Positions 15,355 to 23,812 of a stretch of 36,818 bases of DNA are shown here, piece after piece (within the stretch, counting starts at the first letter, position 1; every line of letters starts with the position of its first letter). Source of the stretch: an uncultured bacterium (GTDB lineage: Bacteria; Bacillota; Clostridia; Oscillospirales; CAG-272); assembly GCA_945920215.1 (NCBI GenBank), contig CAMEJM010000015.1, positions 1 through 36,818 of the forward strand, read 5' to 3'. Made by a program: the position numbers and the translations under genes. The notes under the pieces are model-generated. The model was given only the letters and a program-made list of their open reading frames with translations. It ran no database searches and was not told where the DNA came from.

Positions 15355-16539
15355 TTATTTCTGTCCCGCGAGGTCCGCGGCGACGATCTCCTCACCGGTC
15401 CTGCCCACGAGCTGCGCCTGCGACGCTTCGCTGAGCCCGTTGTTCGCGGCGCAGTGCAGGTCACAGGTCGAGCAGGCATCTAGCTCTTCCGTCGTCACCT
15501 TTCCGTCACGCAGATCGCGGCAGATCTTCAGCTCATACATACTGTACGGGTGCTTTGTGAACAGCGCCTTGAATTTATGCTTCAGAACCCAGAGGGCGGG
15601 CTTCATAATATACTTGTGCATCGCCGGGGAGACCGAGCCGATCATCCAGCAGTCGCGGTCGCAGCAGCGCACTTTCTTTCTTACCTCCTCCGCCTCCGGG
15701 CTGTTCCACAGCTCCTCCCATGTCTGAGTGTTGAGGTTGCCCATCACTTCCTTATCCTTGGTACCGTTGCACGGCATGACGTCGCCGTACGGATCGATGA
15801 AGAAGGTGTCGAAACTCATGTCGCAGGGGAGCAGGCGCTTCTGCCCGTAGATGTAATTGATGAGCCCGTGGTTGAAATAGGCGCGGAACCATTTTTTCGG
15901 GCTGTGGCTTCTGAGGAGCCGGTTGATCAGTTCCTCAAAGTTCTTCGCCACCATCTGACGGTCGTGAATGATATTCTTCGCCTCGACGAAATAGAAGCTG
16001 TTGTGCAGGCTGGCGGTCGCAAACTCCATGCCCATTTCATTGGACAACTCGTAGAGCGGCACCAGATCGGGCGCGTTTTTATCCTGCACCGTCATGCCGA
16101 AGCCGACGTCCTTCATGCCCATCTCGCGCAGGGTCTTCAGGGTCTGATACCCGCGCTGAAAGCCGTTTTCAAGCCCGCGGATCTCGTTGTTGGTCTGTTC
16201 CAAGCCCTCGATGGAAATGCGGATGCCGACCTGCGGGAACTCCTTTGCCAGATCCACGATCCTGTCGGTGAAAAAGCCGTTCGTGGAAATGACGATGCGG
16301 TCGCTTTTCTTGTACAACTCCCTGACAATCTCCTTCAGGTCGGTGCGGATAAACGGCTCCCCGCCCGTGACGTTCGTGAAGTACATTTGCGGCAGCTTGC
16401 GGATGGTCTCAAGGGAGATCTCCTCCTCCGGCTTGGAGGGGGCTTTGTAGCGGTTGCACATACTGCACCGCGCATTGCAGCGGTAGGTCACGATGACCGT
16501 ACCGTTCAGTTTCTTGTTTGCGGTAGTCTCTTTTGCCAT
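15355..16539 (-). CDS. Radical SAM protein with SPASM-like C terminus
   Basis: A 394-aa enzyme. The CX3CX2C cluster motif is C21-N-A-R-C25-S-M-C28, binding the [4Fe-4S] that cleaves S-adenosylmethionine. The GGEP motif (VTGGEPF) follows at about 58-63. The C-terminal part is rich in Cys: CDMSFDTFFIDPYGDVMPCNG, CCDRDCW and CSTCDLHC, resembling a SPASM domain with auxiliary clusters. Its substrate is unknown; inside a polysaccharide locus a sugar or lipid-carrier modification is an inference. The ATG at 16539 has GGAG 5 nt upstream; a TTG at 16563 overlapping the GT4 stop is less likely. It lies between a GT4 gene and the cytidylyltransferase-LicD relic. Confidence 0.88.
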   Translation of the reverse strand: MAKETTANKKLNGTVIVTYRCNARCSMCNRYKAPSKPEEEISLETIRKLPQMYFTNVTGGEPFIRTDLKEIVRELYKKSDRIVISTNGFFTDRIVDLAKEFPQVGIRISIEGLEQTNNEIRGLENGFQRGYQTLKTLREMGMKDVGFGMTVQDKNAPDLVPLYELSNEMGMEFATASLHNSFYFVEAKNIIHDRQMVAKNFEELINRLLRSHSPKKWFRAYFNHGLINYIYGQKRLLPCDMSFDTFFIDPYGDVMPCNGTKDKEVMGNLNTQTWEELWNSPEAEEVRKKVRCCDRDCWMIGSVSPAMHKYIMKPALWVLKHKFKALFTKHPYSMYELKICRDLRDGKVTTEELDACSTCDLHCAANNGLSEASQAQLVGRTGEEIVAADLAGQK

Positions 16540-16559
16540 GGTTTCTCCATTTTGTTTGC

Positions 16560-17801
16560 TCAATACAATGATTCCTCGGCGCCGCGCCGTGGCTTGCCGG
16601 CGTAAAGCTCCATCAGCTTTGCGGTATATTGCTCCACGGTGTCAAACCGCGGTGTGCGGCAGTTTTCGCTCATGCGGTCGTTTAGCGCCCGGTCGTTCCA
16701 AAGGGTCAGGATCGCCTGTTTCAGCGCCTCCGCGTTGCCGCTCTCGAAGAGCAGTCCGGTGGGAGCGGCGCCGGTGTCGATCAGCTCCGGGATCCCGCCG
16801 ATGTCCGCACCGATGACGGGGGTGCCGTGCATCTGACTCTCCATGACCGAGAACGGGCAGTTTTCATACCACTCGGAGGGATAGACCGAGAAGCGCGCCT
16901 CCCGGATGAGTTTCGCAAGCTCCTCTCCGCGCCGGAAGCCGACGAACGCGACGTTCGGCACCTCCCGCACCTGCTCCTCCAGCGGACCTCCCCCGGCAAA
17001 GACGAACTTCACGTCGGGCAGTTCTTTCGCCACGCGGAGCAGGGTGCGGATTCCCTTTTCCTCGGAGAATCTTCCGAAATAAAGGACGTAATCCTGCTTT
17101 TGCACCTCGGCTGACGTCACCTCGTCCGCAAAGTTGTGGAGCGCGACGGTCTTGCCGCGCAGGTGCGGGTGGGTATCCAGCTTGGTTTTCATGAAGCGGG
17201 AACAGCAGATGACGCTGTCGATCTGCCGGTAGGTCTTCCTCATGCGCCAGTACTTGGCTTCCAGCGTGCCGATGAGGGATTTCGCGGCGGAGCCGTGAAT
17301 GCACTTTCCTCTCGTGCAGGCAAAGGAATGCCCGCCGAGGCACTTTTCGCAGTTTTGGTTCGCGCCGGGATTGCGCAGCATATGGTTGGGACACACCAGC
17401 TGATAATCGTGGGCGGTGTAGACAATGCGCACGGGGTGCTTGGCTTTTTTCTCCCACTTCCGCACTTCCAGAATGACGGACGGGGTCAGCTGATAGTTAA
17501 AATTGTTCAGATGGACGACGTCCGGCTGAAAATCATCCAGTACAAGCCGGATTTTCCGGCGCGCCTCTTTGGAATAAACGGTCTTGAGGGGATAGGTGAG
17601 CTTCGCCCATTTGGAGGTGGTGTGGAAATCCATGTCCGAGGTGTAGGCGCCCACGCGGTTTCCCACGCACCGCCCCTCGTGCTCCATGCCGAAATACTCC
17701 ACCTCATGCCCCTGCGTTTTCAGATAGTCGCCGAGCTTGAATATGTAGGTTTCCGACCCGCCGTTGGGGTACAGAAATTTATTGACAAACAGTATTTTCA
17801 T
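16560..17801 (-). CDS. GT4 glycosyltransferase with Cys-rich insert
   Basis: A 413-aa GT-B glycosyltransferase. The acceptor lobe begins MKILFVNKFLYPNGGSETY. Residues 150-175 hold a Cys-rich insert (CPNHML, then CEKCLG, CTRGKC) seen in one branch of GT4 enzymes and possibly metal-binding. The donor lobe has YFGRFSEEKGI, FAGGGPLEEQ and the EX7E-type segment ENCPFSVMESQMHGTPVIG. Cytoplasmic. The start overlaps the stop of the preceding GT4 gene by 4 nt (ATGA, 17798-17801), indicating coupled translation. The stop overlaps a possible TTG start of the radical SAM gene. Confidence 0.9.
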   Translation of the reverse strand: MKILFVNKFLYPNGGSETYIFKLGDYLKTQGHEVEYFGMEHEGRCVGNRVGAYTSDMDFHTTSKWAKLTYPLKTVYSKEARRKIRLVLDDFQPDVVHLNNFNYQLTPSVILEVRKWEKKAKHPVRIVYTAHDYQLVCPNHMLRNPGANQNCEKCLGGHSFACTRGKCIHGSAAKSLIGTLEAKYWRMRKTYRQIDSVICCSRFMKTKLDTHPHLRGKTVALHNFADEVTSAEVQKQDYVLYFGRFSEEKGIRTLLRVAKELPDVKFVFAGGGPLEEQVREVPNVAFVGFRRGEELAKLIREARFSVYPSEWYENCPFSVMESQMHGTPVIGADIGGIPELIDTGAAPTGLLFESGNAEALKQAILTLWNDRALNDRMSENCRTPRFDTVEQYTAKLMELYAGKPRRGAEESLY

Positions 17802-18952
17802 GCGTTTTCCTCTCCGCGGTAAAGCGCCAGCGTCTGTTCGGTCACACTGTCCCAGTTGTACTTGGCGCAGATAAACGCCGCCGCGCCTGCGCGGTAAGCG
17901 TCAACCGTTTCGGGGTGGTCGGCAAGCCGCTGCAATGCTTTCCGCAGCGCCTTCGCGTCCCCGTGCGGAAAAGTGAGGGCATGATCCTCGGTCACCTCGG
18001 TACAGGCGGGAATGTCCGAGGTCAGGCAGCAGTTGCCGTAGCTCATCGCCTCCAAAAGACTCAGGGGCATCCCCTCGAGGTCCGAGGGCAGCACGTAGGT
18101 GTAGGCGTTGCCGAAAAGCTCGCGCCGCACTTCCCCGTCCGCAAAGCCGACGAAGCGAATCCGCGGGTCGTCCTTTGCCATCTCCTTGAGTTCTTCCATG
18201 AACGGCCGCGTGTCCTCGGAGCCGCCCGCAATGACAAGAAGTTTATCGCTCTTGACCTGCCGGTACGCCTCCACCAGATACCGCAAGCCCTTTTCGGGCA
18301 CGATCCTGCCGAGGAACAGAAAGTACGACTGCGGCGCAAGTCCCCACGCCTTTTGGATCTCTTCATAGCCGGACGGCTGCACCGGTGTTACCCCGTTGGG
18401 AATCAGGCGGGTGTCTCTGTGATATGTCTCACGAAAATACGCCTGATCCGCTTTTGTCAGCACGATGATCTCATCGGCGTGCTTCACCGCGCACTTCTCG
18501 CCCCGCATAATGATATGTCTGGCAAATCTGCCCCACTTGGCTCTCCTGTGGTCCAGCCCGTGGACAGTGACGATACAGCGGCGGCGGAACAGCTTTGGGA
18601 GCCACAGCCAGTAGCAGGGTCCCTCCGCGTGGAAATGCACCACGTCATATCTGCCGAACGCGCAGCGCAGCGCGGCAAAAAACGAAGCGGTAAACGCCGC
18701 CAAGCCTTTTTTGTCGATCGTAGGAACGTATTTGAGCGTCACGCCCTTGTATTCCTTGGGGCGCTCCGCCGCGCCGGCGGCACGCTTTTTGCGGTTATAG
18801 CAGGTCACCGCGTTCCCCGCCGAAGCCATGCGCGTGGCAAGCTCGGTGACGACCACCTCGATGCCCCCCTCACGGGACGGAATGCGCTTTTGCCCAAGCA
18901 TGGCAATGCGGAGCGGGCGCGGCTCTTTCTCTTGTGGCTTGTGAGATTTCAT
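17798..18952 (-). CDS. GT4 glycosyltransferase (DUF1972-type N terminus)
   Basis: A 384-aa GT-B enzyme. The N-terminal lobe has the DUF1972-like RIAMLGQKRIPSREGGIEVV pattern common in rhamnosyl- and related transferases that add the second sugar. The donor lobe has FLGRIVPEKGLRYLVEAY and the EX7E-type EGMPLSLLEAMSYGNCCL. The start is ATG 18952, because GGGGAGA lies 6 nt upstream; a GTG at 18967 is inside that region. It is the second gene of the cluster, right after the priming transferase, consistent with adding the second residue. Donor sugar is unknown. Confidence 0.9.
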   Translation of the reverse strand: MKSHKPQEKEPRPLRIAMLGQKRIPSREGGIEVVVTELATRMASAGNAVTCYNRKKRAAGAAERPKEYKGVTLKYVPTIDKKGLAAFTASFFAALRCAFGRYDVVHFHAEGPCYWLWLPKLFRRRCIVTVHGLDHRRAKWGRFARHIIMRGEKCAVKHADEIIVLTKADQAYFRETYHRDTRLIPNGVTPVQPSGYEEIQKAWGLAPQSYFLFLGRIVPEKGLRYLVEAYRQVKSDKLLVIAGGSEDTRPFMEELKEMAKDDPRIRFVGFADGEVRRELFGNAYTYVLPSDLEGMPLSLLEAMSYGNCCLTSDIPACTEVTEDHALTFPHGDAKALRKALQRLADHPETVDAYRAGAAAFICAKYNWDSVTEQTLALYRGEENA

Positions 18953-18994
18953 GTCGATTCTCCCCACGACTTTCTTTGACGCACAAGGAAATCC

Positions 18995-19711
18995 TTATTC
19001 GCCGCTGTGATCAAACAAAACCCTCCAAGCACCCACGAAGATGATTTTCAGATCCAGTCCGATGCTTTGCTTTTCTATGTATTCAAAATCCAGTCTGCAC
19101 CAGTCGTCAAAGGGGAGTTTGTTGCGGTCTTTCCGAAGCTGCCAGAAGCAAAGCAATCCTCCCTTGACGTCAAGCCGGTGCCGTTGCACTTCGGTATATT
19201 GCTCCACCTCGTTCGGCAGCGGGGGACGCGGTCCCACCACGCTCATCGTACCGTTCAGCACGTTGAGAAGCTGCGGTATCTCGTCGATCGAGAACTTCCG
19301 CAGAAATCTGCCGACGCGGGTAATGCGCGGGTCGTTTTTCATTTTGAACGCGGGCGGGTCCGCCTCGTTGAGCCCCATGTCAATCAGCTGCTGCTTCATC
19401 TTGTCGGCATCCGGGCACATGGTTCTGATTTTCCAGAACCGGAACAGTTTTCCGTCTTTGCCGACGCGTTTGGAAATATACAGCGGCGCATGACCGTCCT
19501 CCACCCATTTGGCGAAGCACGCGATCAGAATCACGGGGGACAGGATCACCAAAGCGCAAAGGCTGCTCACTATGTCAAAAACTCGTTTAATAAAACAGTA
19601 CCATCCATAGCGGAAGCCGCGCTTTTTTTCGGGCGCAGTCAGTTCTTGTCTTTCCCTGACGGCAGAAGCCGGCACCGCAGCCTCCGTGACAGTTGTTGCA
19701 ATTGGATTCAT
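18995..19711 (-). CDS. Priming sugar-phosphate transferase
   Basis: A 238-aa polyprenyl-phosphate glycosyl-1-phosphate transferase that starts the repeat unit on undecaprenyl phosphate. One N-terminal membrane helix (about 46-68) follows the basic KRVFDI motif. The cytosolic catalytic part contains SKRVGKDGKLFRFWKIRTM, DPRITRVGRFLRKFSIDEIPQL and NVLNGTMSVVGPRPPLPNEV, the hallmark motifs including the catalytic Asp-Glu pair. The N-terminal 40 residues are polar. The size matches the short WbaP/EpsL-like catalytic core without extra domains. GGAG lies 9 nt upstream of the start. It is the first gene of the polysaccharide cluster. Confidence 0.94.
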   Translation of the reverse strand: MNPIATTVTEAAVPASAVRERQELTAPEKKRGFRYGWYCFIKRVFDIVSSLCALVILSPVILIACFAKWVEDGHAPLYISKRVGKDGKLFRFWKIRTMCPDADKMKQQLIDMGLNEADPPAFKMKNDPRITRVGRFLRKFSIDEIPQLLNVLNGTMSVVGPRPPLPNEVEQYTEVQRHRLDVKGGLLCFWQLRKDRNKLPFDDWCRLDFEYIEKQSIGLDLKIIFVGAWRVLFDHSGE

Positions 19712-19739
19712 TCGGATTTTCTCCTCGGATTATTTCTCC

Positions 19740-19761
19740 CGCCGGGCACGTTCGCCCGGCG
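19740..19761. other. GC-rich hairpin between CvpA-like gene and polysaccharide cluster
   Basis: Stem CGCCGGGC/GCCCGGCG with a 6-nt loop in the 80-nt gap. On the minus strand it is followed by GGGAGAAATAATCC, not a T-run, so termination is doubtful. No separate promoter is seen for the cluster, which may therefore be read from the CvpA-like gene. Confidence 0.45.
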
Positions 19762-19791
19762 GCTCCGTTTTTCTCGGCGGTTTTTGCGGTG

Positions 19792-21435
19792 TTACACGTT
19801 CTGCGCTTTGAACAGATCTTTCAGAGCCTCCAGGGCGGCGCGGTCTTCCTCCGACAGCTCATCGTCGGCAAGCCGTTTCTCCACCTCGGCGTCGATGGCC
19901 GCTTTCTGCGTTGCGCTCACCGTAACCTGTGCGGTTTCACCCGTTTCCGGGTCGGCGTTATTCACTTCCTCGGTGACCGAGTTCTTGAGCGCCTGCGACG
20001 ACAGATAACTGTCGAGCAGCTCATCCGAAGAAACCGTCTCGCTGCGGCTGGTAGACGCGTAGGAGAACAGCTGGTTGATGGCCTCGCTCTCGGCGTTGCG
20101 CTCCTCGGAATCCGCGGGCATTTCCGCAACCTCCGTCAAAGCGCCGCTGACGATCCCCGCCAGCGTGCCGGCGCTCTTATTGCCGGCGAGGTTCGCGTTG
20201 CCGACGATCTCATCCGAGATGGCGGCGCTGAGCAGTTCGGCGTTACCGGGCGTGAGCTGGTTGAGAATGTCGTTCATTTTGCTCTGAAGCTGCTCCGGCG
20301 TGACATAAGTGGTATCCGAGACAGCCACCATGTAGTTATACGTGGCGCTGACCAGCTCGACCGTATCCGTCAGATCCTGCAAGTCTCCGATCACCTTTTC
20401 GGAGGTGGTGACCGACAGACGCACCAAAGCGGCGTCCAGAGAGTTTTTGTATGCGTCCGGCAGTTGCTCCTTGATATTGATACCGAGGAATTCCTCGTTT
20501 GCGTTCCACTTTGTCCCCGCCTCTTTCATGATTTCGGCAAGGATCTGACGGAGCTGTGCGGAATTTGCGATCGCGGGCAGAATACCTTCGTCTATCGGGG
20601 ACAGATCCAAAGGTTTCTCCGCTTCAAACGCCGCGTCAAAGTCGATCTCCTGCACGCCCATCACAGCGGGCACCAGATTCAGCAGAATCATGGTTTCATC
20701 GGTGGCGTGACTGCTGCCGTCCTGCATGACGGTCAGCTTGGAAAACGCGGCTTTTCCGCCCAAGCGCCCGATCACGGTCACCGCCCGGCACTCATGGATT
20801 TCCTCGACCTGCGCGTCGATCGACGCGGGTACTACGTCCTCCGGCACCACGCCGGTCTCCTTTGCCATCGGATACACCGTAGCGGCGTAGTCAAGATACC
20901 CGGTCATGGGCATCATCAGACAGAACACGATCAGCAGTGCCCCGCAGCAGGACAGCGCCACCCCGAACAGGCGGGATAGCGGATTGAGCGGTTTTCTGCG
21001 CCCGCGGTGCTGATTGCCGTTTTTATCCACGACCGTCTCATGCTTCCTTTTGGGAAGGAAAATACATATCACACCGTACACAAGCAGACTGAACAGCCGC
21101 AGCACAATGAAAAGCACAAGGAACATCAGCGGCGCCACCAAAGCGGTGGCAATATCCGTCAGATAATGCAGCATGGTGGGAGACGCGTGAAACAGCTCCG
21201 CTACCTCCGCCGCCATGTTTTCGAGCAGCGTACCGACGGTCTGCTCCACGGTGGGTCCGTAAGTATTGATCAGTGCCTTTGCGATCAAATACGCGCCGAA
21301 AGCAGACAGAAGCAAAGTGGCGGTACGCACCCCTGCGCGCAGAACGCCGCGTTTGCATCCGACAATGATCCCCTCCAACAGCCCGATTGCCAGCAATACG
21401 ACCAGCGCGAGATTCATTCCCATACCGAGTGTCAT
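19792..21435 (-). CDS. CvpA-like membrane protein with large C-terminal domain
   Basis: 547 aa. The N-terminal 180 residues have four probable helices (about 7-25, 36-58, 98-127, 157-180) and the CvpA-like pattern of a first helix followed by GxxxGxxRG (EGIIVGCKRGVLRAGV). The remaining 365 residues are hydrophilic, largely helical by composition, acidic, and not recognised. If the topology is N-out they would lie outside the membrane. CvpA proteins are usually under 200 aa, so the extension is unusual. The role is unknown; CvpA is linked to envelope integrity in other bacteria. Start with GGAGG 6 nt upstream. It lies upstream of the polysaccharide cluster on the same strand. Confidence 0.7.
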   Translation of the reverse strand: MTLGMGMNLALVVLLAIGLLEGIIVGCKRGVLRAGVRTATLLLSAFGAYLIAKALINTYGPTVEQTVGTLLENMAAEVAELFHASPTMLHYLTDIATALVAPLMFLVLFIVLRLFSLLVYGVICIFLPKRKHETVVDKNGNQHRGRRKPLNPLSRLFGVALSCCGALLIVFCLMMPMTGYLDYAATVYPMAKETGVVPEDVVPASIDAQVEEIHECRAVTVIGRLGGKAAFSKLTVMQDGSSHATDETMILLNLVPAVMGVQEIDFDAAFEAEKPLDLSPIDEGILPAIANSAQLRQILAEIMKEAGTKWNANEEFLGINIKEQLPDAYKNSLDAALVRLSVTTSEKVIGDLQDLTDTVELVSATYNYMVAVSDTTYVTPEQLQSKMNDILNQLTPGNAELLSAAISDEIVGNANLAGNKSAGTLAGIVSGALTEVAEMPADSEERNAESEAINQLFSYASTSRSETVSSDELLDSYLSSQALKNSVTEEVNNADPETGETAQVTVSATQKAAIDAEVEKRLADDELSEEDRAALEALKDLFKAQNV

Positions 21436-21527
21436 TTTTTCCCTCCTGCTCCTCCCGTAAGAGAGGATATAAGCTGTTCCTCCCTCGAAAGAGGATCCAG
21501 CAAGTTTGAGTGGTATCTATCCGGTTG

Positions 21528-21596
21528 CCGCAGCGCGATACCGCCCCCTCTCGTTTCGCACAAAGAGAGACTATGCCGCTGCGGCGGTTTTGTTTC
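21528..21596 (+). other. Two-level stem-loop with downstream T-rich run
   Basis: Outer arms CCGCAGCG (21528-21535) and CGCTGCGG (21577-21584) enclose an inner CTCTC/GAGAG hairpin (21548-21569). On the plus strand the outer arm is followed by CGGTTTTGTTT, so the structure could end a plus-strand transcript, but no plus-strand gene is present. The rest of the 235-nt gap (21436-21670) holds a second hairpin just after the FNT stop (21633-21651, GCCGtCCC/GGGCGGC). Confidence 0.4.
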
Positions 21597-21670
21597 CGAA
21601 AAAATGCAATTTTATATTCCGGCGCCGTCACAGCCGTCCCTTTCGGGCGGCGCACCGTGCCTGTCCGACG

Positions 21671-22306
21671 TTATTTCTCTCCCGACTTGTCCCGGCGGGG
21701 CGCCGCGGCGCGGGCGAGCAGCGGAAGCAGTACCCCGCCCAGCGAGTTGCCGATCACCACCATCAGAAGAAACAGAAACGAACGGGGGACGAACGTGCGC
21801 GCAAGCGCCATGTAAAACATATCCGCAATGGAATGCTCAAAGCCCGCGAGGATAAACGTGGGAATGCAGAACAGAATGCCGACCACCGTATTTTTCTCCT
21901 TGTAGGTCTTGACAGCCACGTACATCAGGATCCCGCACAGGGCGCCAAGCCCCAGCGCGACCGGCAGCGCACCTTCCAGCTTCGCGGAGCAGACCGACCG
22001 GGCTTTCTCTGTCAGGGCAGGGTTCAACAGCGAAACAAGCAGTCCCGTCAGGGTAGCGCCGATATAGTTGCCCGCAAGCCCAAGTCCGAGGCACTTCACC
22101 TGCGCAAGCGAAAAGGATTCTCCGAGATACCCCACCCGACCGGTGTAGAGATACATCCCCATCAGACAGATGGTCAGAAGAGCGACGGAGAACAGAACCG
22201 CGCCGACGTAAGGATTGCCACGGACAAGGCAAGCCATATAGACCGCCCCGCCGATCCCAACCATCACCCCTGCTGAAATCCCCGTAAAAAATGCGTGCTT
22301 GTACAT
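21671..22306 (-). CDS. Formate/nitrite transporter family channel
   Basis: A 211-aa membrane protein with six helices, of the FNT (FocA/NirC) fold, a pentameric channel for formate, nitrite or hydrosulfide. Visible marks are the N-terminal FFTGISAGVMVGIGG, the GNYIGA helix, and the C-terminal half with FILAGFEHSIADMFYMAL, whose His is the conserved central pore residue, and GNSLGGVLLP. It is shorter than the usual 250-280 aa because the termini are trimmed. The start at 22306 has AGGAGA 7 nt upstream. It has its own near-consensus promoter and a leader of about 140 nt. No pyruvate-formate lyase or nitrite reductase is nearby, so the anion is not known. Confidence 0.88.
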   Translation of the reverse strand: MYKHAFFTGISAGVMVGIGGAVYMACLVRGNPYVGAVLFSVALLTICLMGMYLYTGRVGYLGESFSLAQVKCLGLGLAGNYIGATLTGLLVSLLNPALTEKARSVCSAKLEGALPVALGLGALCGILMYVAVKTYKEKNTVVGILFCIPTFILAGFEHSIADMFYMALARTFVPRSFLFLLMVVIGNSLGGVLLPLLARAAAPRRDKSGEK

Positions 22307-22455
22307 CCTGTTTTCTCCTGTCAAGGCGGTGCCCGCATCGGCGGGGCTGCACTCCTGCGCCGCGCGGCGCATATTTCTCGCGTATGCTGTATACGGATCA
22401 ATTTGCGCTCACGCCTGCACGCGAGCGCTGTGGAAATATATAAATATATATACGA

Positions 22456-22484
22456 AGTATAACAGAGGACAATTTTTTTGTCAA
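22456..22484 (-). promoter_or_regulatory. Sigma-A promoter of FNT gene
   Basis: On the minus strand TTGACA (22484-22479), 17-bp spacer, TATACT (22461-22456). The transcript would start near 22449 and carry a GC-rich leader of about 140 nt, in which no known riboswitch was recognised. Confidence 0.85.
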
Positions 22485-22519
22485 TAGAGCAAGAGAAGCC
22501 CAAGTATCCCGCCCATTGG

Positions 22520-22560
22520 AAAAAAATCAGCGCGGAGCCGTTGTTGTGCGGCTCCGCGCT
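22520..22560 (-). terminator. Terminator of the DUF1538-CBS gene group
   Basis: On the minus strand, a perfect 12-bp stem (22560-22549 with 22540-22529) and 8-nt loop are followed by GATTTTTTT. It lies 24 nt after the CBS gene stop. Confidence 0.92.
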
Positions 22561-22584
22561 TTGAAGCGCCAATGCAAAAAAACC

Positions 22585-23283
22585 TTAATTTCCCAGCACG
22601 TCATAGGGAGAAAGGACGCCCAGCAGTTTCCCGCCCGGATTTCCCCCCTCCGTGACAAGAAGCGCGCGGATCTTGCTCTTTCGCCCGTACGCATGGTAGA
22701 ACATTTCCTCCGCCGCGTCCAGAGTCATTTCCGGCGGCACGAAACGGTAGGTGGTGATGGGTGCCGCGTCCAGTGCGAGCAGTCCGTCCAGATTTGCTAT
22801 CTTGGTTTCCGCGTTTATCGGGATGCCGTCAAGTGTGGCGTGAAAGACGGTTTCCATAGAAAACATTCCTTTGACTACCCCGTCGACCAGCAGCGGCACG
22901 CGGGACAGGTCATGTTCGCGCATACGCTCCATCATCTCCAGCACCGGGGTGTCGTACGTGACCGCCACCAGCTTTTCGATGGGCGTCATGCGGTGCTTGA
23001 CGCGCGGCGGATTGACGATCAGGTCGATCATCTTTTCCAGGAAGCGGATCATCCCGTCGCCGGGGATGATCGCCGGCTCGCCGTCCACCCGCACCTCATG
23101 GGTCAGGAGATTGCGCACCTCACGGCAGCAATCCAATTCTTCCCGGTAGGGGGCGAATTTCGGCATACGGAGCAGCCGTGCGATCACGCTGCCCTTGTTG
23201 TCGCGCGGCAGAATATTTGCGGCTGCCGCCTCCAAACGGCGGTAGTTCTCCAAGAAACGGTCGACTTGCCTGTTCTGAGCCAT
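22585..23283 (-). CDS. CBS-pair protein with N-terminal HEPN-like region
   Basis: A 232-aa cytoplasmic protein. Residues 98-155 and 165-232 are two CBS motifs (MTPIEKLVAVTYDTPVLEMMERM, and VPPEMTLDAAEEMFY ending GVLSPYDVL), which together usually bind an adenosine nucleotide. The N-terminal 95 residues are predicted helical and contain R57-N58-L-L-T-H62, which fits the RNxxxH motif of HEPN-fold ribonucleases. That match is short and the HEPN call is an inference. Probably cotranscribed with the Nudix gene 43 nt upstream and closed by a strong terminator. Start: MAQNRQ, with GGGAA upstream. Confidence 0.8.
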   Translation of the reverse strand: MAQNRQVDRFLENYRRLEAAAANILPRDNKGSVIARLLRMPKFAPYREELDCCREVRNLLTHEVRVDGEPAIIPGDGMIRFLEKMIDLIVNPPRVKHRMTPIEKLVAVTYDTPVLEMMERMREHDLSRVPLLVDGVVKGMFSMETVFHATLDGIPINAETKIANLDGLLALDAAPITTYRFVPPEMTLDAAEEMFYHAYGRKSKIRALLVTEGGNPGGKLLGVLSPYDVLGN

Positions 23284-23326
23284 TTTGTTCTTCCCTTCTG
23301 AAGTTTGATACGTCCGCCGGGGAGTC

Positions 23327-23812
23327 TCAGTCGCGCGCCCCGGAGCAGGGCTTTCCGTCCAGCACCGCCTCCGTCAGGCGGTCGCCCCGGTACGTCAGTT
23401 TGAGAGAAAAGAAAGGCGCCCCCTCGGCGAGGAGCCGCAAAAATATGCGGTCGCCCTGCCACAGATTCAGTTCTCCGACGCGTTTCTTCTCCACCCAAGC
23501 AAGCTCCCCCTCGTCGCAGGGGTGTTCTTCGCCCTCCCACGCCGTCACGGTGAAAAGGTGCATATACTCGGCGGGTTCGTCGTCCGACACAAAGGTCACA
23601 ATCCCGCGCGCCTGCCAGGCGGTCGGGGTCAGACCCGTCTCCTCAAAAACCTCGCGCCGCATACATTCCTCCGGGCTTTCCCCGGCTTCAAAGTGGCCGC
23701 CGACCCCGATCCATTTCCCGCGGTTGACGTCCCGTTCCTTTTTGGTACGGTGCAGCATCAGATACTTTCCGTCCCTCTCAAGATAGCACAGCGTGGTCAA
23801 GGGTAACGGCAT
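23327..23812 (-). CDS. Nudix hydrolase
   Basis: A 161-aa MutT-like pyrophosphatase. The Nudix box fits GX5EX7REUXEEXGU exactly: G39, E45, then R53-E54-V-F-E57-E58-T-G60-L. The N terminus PLTTLCYLERDGKYLMLHR and RGKWIGVGGHFEAGE resemble 8-oxo-dGTP diphosphatases that cleanse oxidised nucleotides, but the substrate cannot be fixed from motif alone. The start is ATG 23812 with GGAGGA 4-5 nt upstream; the frame extends to 23869 without a better ribosome site. It lies 121 nt after the P-II-like gene and 43 nt before the CBS gene, on the same strand. Confidence 0.93.
   Translation of the reverse strand: MPLPLTTLCYLERDGKYLMLHRTKKERDVNRGKWIGVGGHFEAGESPEECMRREVFEETGLTPTAWQARGIVTFVSDDEPAEYMHLFTVTAWEGEEHPCDEGELAWVEKKRVGELNLWQGDRIFLRLLAEGAPFFSLKLTYRGDRLTEAVLDGKPCSGARD

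Noticed and set aside
21540-21560. T-box antiterminator-like GGCGGTATCGCG on the minus strand before the CvpA-like gene
   Set aside because: It matches the T-box core only partly. There is no specifier stem, too little room for a full leader, no consensus terminator, and the gene is not an amino-acid gene.
22307-22449. Riboswitch in the FNT gene leader
   Set aside because: The leader is long and GC-rich, but no known conserved core (ZTP, THF, fluoride, guanidine) could be matched by eye.
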